The notes under the pieces: model-generated
What the model was told of the DNA's origin: nothing
What the model saw: the letters and a program-made list of their open reading frames with translations, nothing else
Databases searched by the model: none
NCBI GenBank assembly: GCA_036925085.1
Contig: JAUPFP010000012.1
Location: 3,392,460-3,456,459, forward strand
DNA length: 64,000 nt
Reading direction: 5' to 3'
Origin: Brachycybe producta
Lineage: Eukaryota > Arthropoda > Diplopoda > Playtdesmida > Andrognathidae
Made by a program: the position numbers and the translations under genes
Shown here: piece by piece, positions 30,782 to 41,122 of the stretch
Layout of the letters: each line of letters opens with the position of its first letter
Numbering within the stretch: the stretch's first letter is position 1

Positions 30782-31145
30782 CACAAAAACGGTACCATGC
30801 GGTTGGCTTTGACGTGATCGAGGGCCTCCATACATGGTCCCAACATAAAAAGGCGCCACGCGGTTGGCTTTGACGCTATCGAGGGCCTCCATACGTGGTT
30901 CCAACACAAAGGACGCCGCGCGGTTGGCTTTGACGTGATCGAGGGCCTCCATACGCGGTTTTACAAAGGCGCCACGTGGTCGACTTTGACGCTATCGAGG
31001 GTCTCCACACGTGGTTCCAACACAAAGGACGCCGCGCGGTTGACTTTGACGTGATCGAGGGTCTCCATACGCGGTTTTACAGACAGGCGCCACGCGGTTG
31101 ACTTTGACGCTATCGAGGGTCTCCATACGTGGCTCCAACATAGAA
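30782..31145 (-). repeat. About 60-bp tandem array with dimeric higher order
   Basis: Six units of 56-61 bp, each carrying GGTTGGCTTTGACG or GGTTGACTTTGACG followed by ATCGAGGGCCTCCATAC or ATCGAGGGTCTCCATAC. Units alternate between TGACGTGATCG and TGACGCTATCG and between ends with CCAACA and TTTTACA, giving a dimer period of about 118 bp. It begins roughly 100 nt after the primer site on the element RNA. Frames such as 30713-30952 are repeat translations. Confidence 0.85.
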
Positions 31146-31235
31146 AGGACGGACGAAGCCTCGTGAGGCACAATCACGAGACTTAGGACAAAGGACGGCT
31201 TCTGTTTACAGGTCGGAGAAGGCAGATGGAGCTAT

Positions 31236-31252
31236 ACCCCGCACCTCCACCA
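31236..31252 (-). promoter_or_regulatory. Primer binding site, tRNA-Ala type
   Basis: Two bases after the 5' LTR the coding strand reads TGGTGGAGGTGCGGGGT. Its complement, ACCCCGCACCTCCACCA, has the form of a tRNA-Ala 3' end: CCA, discriminator A, and acceptor strand CACCTCC with U at position 70, which would form the G3:U70 pair that identifies tRNA-Ala. Seventeen contiguous bases fit. The assignment rests on knowledge of tRNA-Ala, not on a search. Confidence 0.75.
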
Positions 31253-31614
31253 AATGTGAGCTTTTGACATCAACCAATATTTTATTACCAACCTTTAGAT
31301 GACATTTTCTACTTTTCGTTTCTTCTCTGAGCAGTATGACACCTGCACAGAGAAGATCCGAGCTGTAGAGAGAGCTGGATGGAGATAGATTGTAGTCACT
31401 CTTCTGCATGGGGGTGTAATCGATGCAGGAGAGTGGCGGCCATCTCTCTCTCTTCCCGTTGATGCTGATATACATCTTCTCCATCGGTATTCCGACCAGA
31501 GAAGATGTTGTAGCTGCTGAGAATCGTATAGCTCCTGCCCTATGAAACCTCCGGCCTCTGAAGAGAAGTTATTTACATAAACATAGAGACAACGCTACTT
31601 CTTGTTACAACACT

Positions 31615-31620
31615 TTTATT
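31615..31620 (-). terminator. LTR polyadenylation signal
   Basis: AATAAA in the context GAATGAATAAAAGTG, about 135 nt downstream of the TATA box, in the expected U3-R-U5 order. The working copy for the element RNA would be its twin in the 3' LTR (22716-22721). Confidence 0.65.
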
Positions 31621-31752
31621 CATTCCTTGTAAGAAGTACAGATACAAGGGTGAATAGTAATATACTAACTGGAAATCCTCAGGCCCATTGATTTGGAATG
31701 TATCGCAAAAACAGGCAAAGGAAAGAACTGAGGAACAAAGAGGAACATGGTC

Positions 31753-31760
31753 CTTTTATA
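31753..31760 (-). promoter_or_regulatory. TATA box of the 5' LTR
   Basis: TATAAAAG on the coding strand within GGTATAAAAGGACC, about 180 nt into the LTR. U3 would end and R begin roughly 25-30 nt downstream. Confidence 0.7.
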
Positions 31761-32071
31761 CCTTGGACCTGTGTACACCTGCGAGGTGTAACCAGGTCCA
31801 AGTGACCATGGTCCTTTATGTATCAATCCGCCACTTGGGCATGAGTCAGAAAGGTGAGTCAGAGAGGAGGGAGGGACGGTTGAGAGTTGTTTACCCCCCA
31901 GGCTATGGTTTTGGCGGGATCACGATTTACAGGGTGTTACAATAGCTTATACAATATAGGGGAAAAAATGACCTAGAACAACCTAAATAAAATTTGCATA
32001 AGTTACACTAACACCATTTACACTGACAATTGAATTGTGGATACTCATGACTGAATTGCGGATATCTCTAA

Positions 32072-32655
32072 TACCTAATACACACACCTGATAATTTAAA
32101 TGCATTTAAATAATAAATGTGTTCTAATACCTTGTACACACATGAGTTAAATGAATTCAAATTAAATGTGTTTCAGGTGAATTATACAGAATCCAGTTAA
32201 GGACATGAACCCAAATAAAAATTGTTATTATTATTATTTTAAATTGAAATACTAAATCAATATTTTGTCAATAGCTTCTATAGGGTTGTATTATATTTAA
32301 GTATTAACTCAATATTTTCAGATTATTAACTGAATAAATAGAATTCGACATATTGTTTGTTTGCCCTTCACAGGGCTCTGTAGAACACGTTTATTTAGGT
32401 ATAACAGAACCCTGTGAAGGGCAAACAAACAACAATATGTCGAATTCAATTTATTCTGTTATTAATCTGAAATTATTGAGTTAATACTTAAATATAATAT
32501 ATAAACTATTGACAAAATATTGATTTAGTATTTCAATTAAAATATTAAAAATAAAGTCAATTTTTATTTGGTTCATATCCTTAACTGGTTTCCGTAAAAT
32601 TCACCTAAACACATTTAATTTGAATTCATTTAACTCATGTATACAAGGTATAACT
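32072..32655. mobile_element. MITE-C copies 2-3 as a head-to-head inverted pair
   Basis: A left-end fragment (TACCTAATACACACACC, about 32073-32130) is followed directly by an inverted copy beginning TACCTTGTACACACATG. After a short centre (GTTTATTTAGGTATAACAG, about 32390) a direct copy ends at ATGTATACAAGGTA. The arms match for about 250 bp, so the segment can fold into one long hairpin. Internal markers CAATATGTCGAATTC and GGGCAAACAAACAA occur in both orientations. Confidence 0.75.
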
Positions 32656-33167
32656 GAATTGTTTATATTCATTATTAAATTTGCATATGGATAGACCAAA
32701 ATTCGTCAATTTTGTCATGAGATTGTGGCTCCTCCAATAGTGGTCATGAATTTTTCTACCACAAAAGTGCAGGGGGCAAAAAAAAAAGAACCACGCGTTA
32801 TTATTGCTGAAACGACTTTCACGGTTTCACCTTTCTATTTAGGAAGCCTATAAGGCTTTATAAGGACCTAAGGGGGCATCGTTATGTATGCCATGTCCTG
32901 CCAAGTGATGATGCCCACTCAGACAATTGATTAAATAAGAAATTTCTCTTAGTATATATTAATACATGTATGACTTTTTGTTTTCTTTTCCATTCCCCCC
33001 AAACATGAATAAAACAAAAACAAAAAATTGAAGAAGTAATATAAATGGTAACAAAACACAAATCTAATAAAAAAAAATATATCACAATACCACAGTATAG
33101 CCCTATGGCCAAAAAAACTTTAGAACTTTTTTCATAACATTTTTTTAAAAACAAAAATTATATATTT
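32656..33167. other. No gene seen
   Basis: AT-rich. The minus-strand frame 32882-33154 is hydrophobic but unrecognised and probably fortuitous. Confidence 0.4.
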
Positions 33168-33438
33168 TTATATATATTATAAGCTCTGTCTGTCTGTGTA
33201 TAACGCTGTAAAAGAAGAACAAAAACGTTTAAGCACGTCCGAATTTATTTAAATTTAAATGAACAGGTTTTTTTTCTTTTCTTATGATGGTCGACTTTAT
33301 GTTGCGCTCTCCCGATCCAAGAACCCAAACAATAGTAAAGGTGTTTATAAAGTATTTGAATAAAATAGTTAAATAATTTTAGGAGCCAAATTAAACTAGA
33401 TTGTTGCTCCCGTCATTTATGACGGGTTACCCCACTAG
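33168..33438 (+). mobile_element. Short Helitron, variant 2
   Basis: The body differs from the main type: TATAAGCTCTGTCTGTCTG start, GTATAACGCTGTAAAAG, TTATGTTGCGCTCTCCCGAT. It keeps the same 3' end: hairpin CCCGTCATTTATGACGGG, TTACCCCACTAG. It shares this body with the copies at 51527 and 55756. Confidence 0.7.
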
Positions 33439-34199
33439 CATAAAATATTTAACACTAAAATATTTAACACTAAAATATTTTAAATTACTATATTAAAGAA
33501 TTATTTAAAAAATATTAATTAAACTTGTCTTACCATCTCTGATAATCATAGTATCATTATTATTACTATTATTATTAATATTAAGACTTTCCATTGTGTA
33601 ATCCTCTCTCTCTCTCTCTCTCTGCTAATTGTCTTCACTTTTTGTTGTTGTTGTTTTTGTTTGCACAATGTGTTAATTAATTCTTCAACAAAACAAAACA
33701 AACAAAAAAATCTTTCCCTTGTTTATTGGGATGACTTCACCGCAAACTGTCACATGAATGCCATCAAGTGATGCTTTTTATACGGCAGGATATTTACGAA
33801 GAAAAAGCGTTGCAATTTTGTTTTTGTTTGTAACTCTGTTGCACTTCACATTGAGTGTTTGCGGTCGAATGATATACTGTAGTGTTTGGTTGTTGGCGGC
33901 ACCAGCTCGTGCCATGCTTTTAACCGGAATAGCGCTATCTGGCGACGGCAAGTCGAGCATATTATCTCGGCAAATACTAACTCTAGATTTTGAATTGGAT
34001 TATTATTATGATGATGATGGGGAGGCTGTATCGTATGAGATGAGGAGGGGGTGGGGATATCTGTAAATATGCAGCTGCTGGTTGCACATCTCCAGGGGGA
34101 AAAAAAGATTACACAACAAATTGATGATAATTTCATCACTATATGAAAGAGAAATGAAATTTAATATTAATTTCAATTATTTGTAACTGATATATATTA
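33439..34199. other. No gene; short CT tract
   Basis: A (TC)n run lies at about 33603-33622. The plus-strand frame 33758-34066 has a hydrophobic start but no family resemblance, and I do not call it a gene. Confidence 0.4.
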
Positions 34200-34204
34200 T
34201 ATAT

Positions 34205-34256
<52 letters not shown>
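34200..34256. repeat. (TA)n microsatellite
   Basis: About 25 TA units between ACATATATA and ATGTACATATAG. Similar runs occur at 9717-9775 and 39877-39924. Confidence 0.9.
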
Positions 34257-34263
<7 letters not shown>

Positions 34264-34447
34264 CATATAGCAAAGACAAAATAATACAAACAAACACCTG
34301 CACTTAACAAAAGTGATGATATTCTTGAGGTTATTAATGACGCTTTCATACATTCTATGGAATGTGGTGAAGTGTTGTCAGTTTATTATTCAAAATCATT
34401 AATTTTTTCATTACAACATGAACGTATCCTGATAAGAGAGAAAAGAT

Positions 34448-35226
34448 TTAAGAGGCTACATCGTAAAATTACTTCGAAAAATCTCCGCAAAGAGCGCTAG
34501 CATCGTTTTGCTATTGAGCCCCATAGACCCCCAATGTTAAAGAAAAAAATGTTAATTTTTAAAATACATACAGTCGCGGGCAATGTGTTTATTTTTCATA
34601 TTTAAAGTTGTCCAATGCTCAGTTTTTAAAGTGCAATGTGCACCTTAAAGATATGCTGATCGAGTGATACAATGACAATAAATTGGTAAGTGCGGTTATA
34701 TTTTTAAATGAACTATTTCAAAATCGTGAATTTCTAACTCTTATGTTAAACTCCATTGGAGTACACCCAAATAAGAAAAAAAATCCATTAAAATGCTTGT
34801 AAAAATACATAAAAAATAATTTTAAAAAACCAGAAAAAAATCAGCACGTGCGCCAATGTGTTGGCTTCACTGTGGTTTAATTGTGGTTTTTTAAAATGAA
34901 TTTTAGTTATTTTACGAGCATTTTAATGGACGTTTTTTGTGTGCTTATGAGCACGATTTTGAAGTACGTTTTAAAAATATAACCGCACTTACCAATTTTT
35001 TGTTATTCTATCACTCCATCAACATATATTTAAGGTGCACATTGCACTTTGAAAACTTAATGTTGGACAACTTTAACTATGAAAAATAAACATATTGCCC
35101 GCGACTGTGTATTTTAAAAATTTAAATTTTTTTCTTTAACATTGGGTCTATGGGGCTCAATAGAAAAACGATGCTAGCACTTTTTGCGGAGATTTTTCGA
35201 AGTAATTTTGTGATTTAGCCTCTTAA
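34448..35226. mobile_element. PAL-A copy 7, full length
   Basis: Ends TTAAGAGGCTACATCG and TTTAGCCTCTTAA, with all inner landmarks, including AATCAGCACGTGCGCCAATG at the centre. No target duplication is visible. Confidence 0.85.
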
Positions 35227-35799
35227 ATGTGTGTGGGGGAGGCGGGAAGGTAACAAAGTTATTTTTGCTATTTTTTTTGGCCTATATAAGTATAACTTTT
35301 CATTTTAAACCAAAGTGAAAAGTGGAAAACCCTAGCCTATATAAAGTATGTTAGTGATTTTAAAATCTGAGAAGAAGAAAAACACATAAAAAGTTAAAAG
35401 TAAAAACAGTGAATTTTCAGGGTTGGATGGGGATGCCTATAGGGAGGGGAAGGCAGTCAATCTTCAGCAGCGTGTTATCAATCAATTTTTCATCTAGGGA
35501 TGACTCCAAAAAATTTTAATGTAAACACACCACTTTAAAGAGTTTTAAGAGGAACCAGAGAGGCAAGCAGAAACTGCGTCGGTCTACGGACTAGATTATA
35601 ACTACAGTATGTACTGCATGCCTGTTGGCGCAGTTAAATCGCATCGTTTTCATAATCCTTAAAAATTCATTTTAATATTTTACTATCAATTACTTATTGC
35701 TATATATTTTATTACTATTGTTAAATTAATATTTTTTTTTAGTAATTAATTGAATGTAATATTTGAAATTGTTATTTAACTTATTTATACAGAGTCGAT
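35227..35799. other. No gene seen
   Basis: AT-rich non-coding sequence ending in a run of ATTATTATTATATATA that leads into the next Helitron. Confidence 0.4.
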
Positions 35800-36095
35800 T
35801 ATTATTATATATATAATATCCCAGGTCTGTGTGTTTGTGGGTGTGGAGTAACAAAAACCATTGAAGCACGTCGGAATTTATATAAATTTGAATAAATGAA
35901 CCGTTTTTTTTTTCTCAAGGTCAACTATATGTTGAACTCTTCCTTTGGAAAGTGTAGAAGGGGGGGAGAGAGAGAAAAGTGGGAGGGGGTGACTGAAATT
36001 GAAATGAAAGGAGTAAAAAAAGGAACAAACGACGCGCATGCGCACAATTGCCTGTGAGTTTTGCTCCCGTCATTTATGACGGGTTACCCCACTAG
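35800..36095 (+). mobile_element. Short Helitron
   Basis: Start TATATATAATATCCCAGGTC; end hairpin CCCGTCATTTATGACGGG, TTACCCCACTAG, followed by T. The body is shortened relative to the copy at 13129 but shares ACAAAAACCATTGAAGCACG and TATGTTGAACTCTTCC. Confidence 0.75.
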
Positions 36096-36408
36096 TTAAT
36101 ATAGTTTTCTTTGTTTGTAAGTTTGTAACGTCATGCTCAAAACTTACTAATATTTTACTATGTTGTAATAACTCTAAAATTAGCGAGTGTCTGAATAGCC
36201 CGACGTGGTAATGTCTCTGAGGACCAACCTTGAGGTGTGTAATTCGGATCAACCTTGAGGTGTGTAATTCGGATCGTGCTGGTGCCGATTCACTATTTAT
36301 TTAAAAACTAACAGTGGAGCCCCTATTAGTACAGTTTATATTTAATTTAAATTTAAGAAGCATACAAATGATATTTTTTAAATTTTAAATTAAGGATAAA
36401 CCATCCTA
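36096..36408. other. No gene; small tandem duplication
   Basis: A 28-bp phrase ending CCTTGAGGTGTGTAATTCGG is repeated once at about 36222-36270. Otherwise AT-rich. Confidence 0.5.
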
Positions 36409-37197
36409 GGACGGGCCAGTGGCGTAGCCAGGATGTTTTTATGGGGGGTCCAAAATTATTTCTTCAGAATAATGCTAATCATGCACCCACTATACAGCAT
36501 ACACGCCGCACCACACCGCCTAAAGAACTTTCCAGTGTATGCATCACATTTAGCCCTTAAACCTTCGGGGGGAGGGTTAATAAGGTTCATGTATGCATCA
36601 TATGAAATCAAATTGTGCAACGTCCGCTATAAGGTGGCATGCTGCGACATGCAAAACTGGCTTGTAGAACTTCCATACATTCCATGCCAGAAGTCAAGAG
36701 GAATACCAAGAAGAACTTTTTCTTTCCAAGTGGCAACGGAAGGAACCAGGGGAATAACGCGCTCATGTGACATTCAGACACAACTCGGGTATCTTCATTT
36801 GCCAGCATACTTTGTTGTAAACAACAACATGTGTTCAATTGTATGGTGAAGTGTGAGTGTTTAAGTTGTCTTCAATAAGTGGCGCAGTTGTGGTGGTGCA
36901 TATAAAGTATATGGGCTGTTTCTTGGATAGAATGTTCCACATAGTGGTTTGGGGTGGCATGGTAACATGTGCTGTTGTTGGCAACTAGCTAAAATGTCGC
37001 TTAGTTGAGCATTTATTATGGTGGTGGGACAAAATAGTTCTGAAGGTACAGATTAAAAGGAAGGGAGAAAGAAAAAAAAGACCGAGAAAAAACTATCAAA
37101 TATACGTGTAACCACAGCTCTTTTTGGCATGTATATAGTCTCTCGAGAGGGGGGTCCGGACCCCTGGACCCCAATTGGCTACGCCACTGGGACGGGC
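36409..37197. mobile_element. Complete hAT-type MITE with exact 8-bp duplication
   Basis: The element at 36417-37189 (773 bp) has ends CAGTGGCGTAGCCAGG and TGGCTACGCCACTG. It is flanked by GGACGGGC at 36409-36416 and 37190-37197. It is the reference copy for the damaged one at 715-1648. The frame at 36433-36849 is not collinear with any coding sequence in the other copy, so it is unlikely to be a gene. Confidence 0.9.
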
Positions 37198-37955
37198 TCT
37201 TAAATTTTAAATTAAAGATTAACTAAACAAACCCTTTAGGGCAAATGGTTTATGGCAAATGTTCCTTTAGGGACCATGGCTAATATTTTTTTGTAATGTT
37301 TACTCTTAATTATAAAATTAAATTAAAAAACATATTGTATAATATGTATATTCCTATACACTTATTCACACATTGGTATAAACCAAGGTCAATAGACTTA
37401 CAGGTTTTCTGGTAACCAAGGAAACTTTCTCCCACCCAAGCCATTTCTAGAAATAACACTGGCACGAGTCCACCGGACCAACAAGACGGAACACAGGATG
37501 GTGTTTTTCCCCAGAAAATTCACCCTCCCTGGTAGAAACCACAATTAACCGTCAAGAGACACAGTGGTAAAAGGTAATAAAATTATAAATTTAATAAATA
37601 CTGCTGGCCACCTTGCAGCAGGACACCAAATACACAACACAAAAGTAAATAAAATTCAAAAACGATGAGTGTTGACCTGGAGGCTAACCAGGCCTCAAGC
37701 AAGGTTGTCCACCACAGAAACTACCACTACACACTGTCCAGAATAATGGCTAGCCTGGCCATTAAAAACCTCCAGGTAAGTCCACCGGGTGGGGGGACAG
37801 TAGTAACCTCTGATCTCTCACACGTAAACACCTATGATGAGAGGACCACTGAACACAACATGGTATCTGCCTGGCTGCCTACTACATGCAGCCTGGTAGC
37901 CAACCATCAGGAATTTCATCTGCTCCTTCAATTTCAGAAGGAGCCAGACCAGGTT
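37198..37955. other. No convincing gene
   Basis: A relic of the GGGCAAATGG repeat lies near 37227-37265. The region 37390-37960 is less AT-rich than its surroundings, and a 113-aa frame starts at 37665, but the product is unrecognised. A GGTAAGT-like donor falls inside it (about 37772). It could be an old retroelement or a host exon; the evidence is weak. Confidence 0.35.
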
Positions 37956-38169
37956 GTCACACAAGTGTCAGTAACAAGTTTGTTAATTATTATACTTGTT
38001 AGTTAGTTACAAGTGATTTTTTGTGGTTTACAGGTAATTTGCTTGTAATTACAAGTACACACGTGTACTTTCGTGAAACACTAGTAAGTAGATATTTTAC
38101 AAACTTGTAAAAATGTACTTGTTACTGACAAGAATTTGTCAAGACCTGTAGTTTTGTGAAACGGGCCCC
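37956..38169. mobile_element. Possible small palindromic MITE ending in GGGGCCCGTTTCACAAA
   Basis: The right end (38152-38169), in complement, reads GGGGCCCGTTTCACAAA, the style of many animal MITE ends. Inside, TACTTGTTACTGACA and TGTCAGTAACAAG are inverted, as are other ACTTGTAA/TTACAAGT phrases. The left terminus is not matched exactly. Confidence 0.4.
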
Positions 38170-39126
38170 AGGAGAGAAATGCTCAGATCACTAGACCCTA
38201 GAGGGTCTACATCTTCATCTTGTCAACTTTCTTGGTATTGTCTAATTTCCTTTACCGTTTGATTGGTCTCACTATATAATTGAAGATTTAAAAGTCTGAG
38301 TAATAATAGTAACATTTTGAAAATTTTTTTTTTAAAAAAAATTTGTCATTTGTCTATTAATGGTAATAATAGCTGTTTAAATTCTAATGTTTCCACAATT
38401 ATTCACAGTCACAAACTATGCTGAAAGAAAAAAAAATCATTTATTGACCTCGGGTCACGCACAACCAATAACGAATTAGCTTACAGGTTGATAACTTAAT
38501 ATATACATAAAGCTGTCACTAACAGAGTTGGGCAAACTACATTTTGAATAGATGAATAACAAATATGAACACTGTTCGTTCAAAGTATATGTGTATAACG
38601 AATACATATTGTCCCATTTGTCCCACTCTGCAAACTACACAAAACAGTAATAATGATGCGGATAGTGTCCGTGAATGCAGGTTATTCATGAATACGAAGA
38701 ATTCATGATTAATTTCGTCATGAATCCTGAATATTCGATTAAAATTTATGCATGAAGGAAATGCCGCAAATGCGTATTGATTCAGGAACAATTGAATACC
38801 ATATTCGTATTCATGAATACAGCATAATAACTTGTTTTTCTCTTTCCACCTCCTACCATAGCTTTGGGTTCCTCGTACCCAAAGAGCCGCATTTCCAACC
38901 CTTTCGTTACCCTCTGAAACCCCAAACCATAAAGTCACATCCTGGTTCCGGTATTTGCGGATGGATATACCCATCAAGGCACGGTACCTTGGGCATGGGT
39001 GCACCTACTGTATATAGTTACACACAGGCCCTAGGTATAAAGGTCCATGTCTCAATTGATTCAGGGTCCAATCTCTGATATTGAAATATGAAATAACTCA
39101 TTTAATGGTCTGGTGGCTAAGCAGAG
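38170..39126. other. No gene seen
   Basis: Contains many short words around TGAATACG (38680-38820). Frames at 38537-39004 and 38752-39078 on opposite strands overlap and neither is recognisable. Confidence 0.4.
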
Positions 39127-39290
39127 GAACATGGGATTAAGGGGGATGAACATGGTTTAAGGGGGATGAACATGGGTTTAAGGTGGATGAACATGGTTTA
39201 AGGGAGATGAACATGGGTTTAAGGGGGATGAACATGGGTTTAAGGGGAATGAACATGGTTTTAGGGGGATGCACATGGGTTTAGGGGAAA
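39127..39290. repeat. 21-22-bp minisatellite
   Basis: About seven to eight units of AAGGGGGATGAACATGGGTTT with small variations (GGTGGATG, GGAGATG, GGGAATG). Confidence 0.85.
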
Positions 39291-39871
39291 GGTTATTATT
39301 CTTAGGGAAAAGTTATTTCTTTTAATTGTTTACTTTACCCGAGATAAGCTGGGTAGTAATGCTAGCAAGTTTATACTTTCTGATTTTCAAAATAAGAAGC
39401 GTTTTATCTGCGCCATTCAGTATATACGGATCTTACTGGTGTTGATGAATGCACTATGTGTTTGTGTAAGTGTGCGTGTTTTTTTTTTGGAGCCATACAC
39501 CTCGCAAACGGCTTTCACGACTTGAAGTGTGCCAGCTGTCCACTAAAGTCTCTTCTTGTAAGATGACACTTGTCGGTGCAAACACAGAATAAGTCCCCCA
39601 CCCCCCAAAAAAAGTTCTCAACGAATATGTATAGTTTAAAAAAAAACTTATAGGTTCTCACTTGTATGTGTAGTTCCATGCTTATATTTTGTAAAATGAT
39701 CTTCTATGGCAATAATGTTTCTTTTATATGAGTCGCAAACATGATTTAAACTTTTATGAACAGTATAGTATGTGATGAATTCGATAAAACCAAGGGAATT
39801 TATGTACTGAACAGAATATTCATTTTTGAAATATTGTTGAAAATGTCGAATTTTCAAAATGTGTAAATTTC

Positions 39872-39927
<56 letters not shown>
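39291..39927. other. No gene; (TA)n at right edge
   Basis: AT-rich non-coding sequence with a poly-T run near 39480. A (TA)n tract at 39877-39924 borders the foldback element. Confidence 0.45.
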
Positions 39928-40109
39928 GTGGTAGAAATCTGAGCAGCCCGAAGAAATCAGCAGCGGCGGCAGCCTCCTCTAGAGCTTTCTGCTACTGCAA
40001 TCTCATTCGAGTATTCTGCAGCCAGTCTCTCTCCCTATTTTAACAAGGAAGTGTTAGAAAGAAACAAAAGAAAGTTGGGAAGGAAAACACTTTTTTCTCT
40101 CTTTGAAAG

Positions 40110-40412
40110 TAGGTTAGGCGTTAGGTTCGGTTATATTGGGTTATGTTAGGTTTGGTTAGGTTAGGTTACCAAACCAAACCAAACCTAACCGAACCTATCC
40201 TAACCGAACCTATCCTAACCGAACCTATCCTAACCGAACCTATCCTAACCGAACCTAACCAAACCGAACCAAACCAAACCAAACCAAACCAAACCTAACC
40301 AAACCAAACCAAACCAAACCAAACCAAACCAAACCTAACCAAACCAAACCAAACCAAACCAAACCTAACCAAACCTAACCAAACCAAACCTAACCAAACG
40401 AAACCTAATTTA
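40110..40412. repeat. Interstitial telomere-like pentamer array with strand switch
   Basis: It starts in TTAGG-like orientation (GTTAGGTTTGGTTAGGTTAG, to about 40166) and switches to CCAAA/CCTAA/CCGAA/CCTAT pentamers to the end. A 15-bp higher-order unit, CCGAACCTATCCTAA, repeats about four times at 40188-40250. It is degenerate, so not a functional telomere, but strictly pentameric. TTAGG is the ancestral arthropod telomere repeat. Confidence 0.85.
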
Positions 40413-40464
40413 CTTTCGATAAGATAGAAGTGTTTTTCCTCCCCTACTTTCTTTTGTTTCTTTC

Positions 40465-41122
40465 TAACGACGGTATTACACTAGCAACCTCCAATGCAAT
40501 TCAACTTGCAATGCAACCTGTGATGTGACTTGCAACTAGAACTTTGTAAGAAACTTCTATATCACACTATGCAACCTAGTTGCCAATCCAAGTTTTCAAA
40601 ACTTCGTTTATGTCAAGTGGCCGACACATTCGGGTGAATCTCGTACGGTATCGGAAGCCATTTTACTTTTAATCCGCGTTTTACTGAATTTTAAAATTTC
40701 AATTCTATTCTGCATATTCAGTAAAATGCAGCTAAAAAGTAAAATGACTTTCCATCCACACGATCTGTTGTGAATCTTAGTGAAAATCGTACATGATTTT
40801 CTTCAATGTCTACCCCCTTGGTTTGGGTCCATATTGGGATCAACTAACAGGAAGTTCATAAACCTGAAGTCATGAAACCGGGAATTCGTTCAATGTTACA
40901 TATGTCATTTCCGGTAAACGGCCTGATTGGTTGTTTGTCAGAAAGTTTACTTGAAAAGTCTCTCAAAGTTGAACCTGTGCAACTCAATGAGACTGAGTTT
41001 AACACTAGTTAAAAGGAAAGTTTTATCAAGTTGCATGTCATATCACACTATAAACAAGGGCGTTGCATGTCACATTGCACAATTTATTGCATTAAAAGTT
41101 GCTAGTGTACTAGTGGCTTAAC
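40465..41122. mobile_element. Insertion in the foldback right arm, 4-bp duplication
   Basis: The insertion at 40469-41118 is flanked by TAAC on both sides; joining the flanks restores the symmetry of the host palindrome. Subterminal inverted words are TTACACTAGCAAC and GTTGCTAGTGTA, with TGCAATG-type motifs beside them. An inner block (about 40662-40835) also occurs diverged at 59225-59400. Non-coding. Confidence 0.65.

Larger units (their letters stand above)
28800..31254 (-). other. Long (2.45 kb) 5' leader of the LTR element
   Basis: Lies between the primer site and gag and has no long frame. It contains a tandem array (30782-31145) near its 5' end. Further on, two copies of AGTTCAAGATGGCTGAACT lie at about 29486-29505 and 29528-29546, each an inverted AGTTCA...TGAACT around AAGATGGC. 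AAGATGGCGGCC occurs near 30121. A leader this long would normally demand re-initiation, splicing or internal entry for Gag translation. A packaging signal is expected here but cannot be pinpointed by eye. Confidence 0.6.
31255..31941 (-). repeat. 5' LTR (687 bp)
   Basis: Promoter-proximal LTR on the coding strand, starting at 31941 (TGTAACACCC) and ending at 31255 (AGCTCACA). It matches the 3' LTR at all but one visible base. Related solo or partial LTRs lie at 60661-61320, 12674-12852, 14245-14705 and 14755-15105. Confidence 0.95.
22352..31945 (-). mobile_element. Pol-less LTR retrotransposon with Gag and a novel ORF2
   Basis: The element at 22356-31941 (9,586 bp) is flanked by the 4-bp target duplication ATAG at 22352-22355 and 31942-31945. 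In coding order (minus strand) it has a 5' LTR (31255-31941), a tRNA-Ala primer site, a 2.45-kb leader with a tandem array, gag (27129-28799), a 1.5-kb spacer, ORF2 (23446-25623), a 0.4-kb 3' untranslated region, a short polypurine tract and a 3' LTR (22356-23042). I find no protease, reverse transcriptase, RNase H or integrase motif in any frame. The 4-bp duplication and Gag type suggest Ty3/Gypsy affinity. The near-identical LTRs imply recent movement, presumably with enzymes from a partner element. The interior is clearly more GC-rich than the flanks. Confidence 0.9.

Noticed and set aside
30700-31177. Minus-strand frames with repeated ETLDSVKVNR-type phrases
   Set aside because: Translations of the leader tandem array; units of 56-61 bp do not hold one frame.
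33758-34066. 102-codon frame with a hydrophobic start
   Set aside because: No family motif; the end is low-complexity Asp/Tyr from GATGAT repeats.
36433-36849. 138-codon plus-strand frame
   Set aside because: It is inside a non-autonomous MITE and not conserved in the other copy; no family resemblance.
37665-38006. 113-codon frame, possible exon
   Set aside because: No recognisable domain, no clear splice partners, and it runs into a palindromic repeat. Kept only as a weak note.
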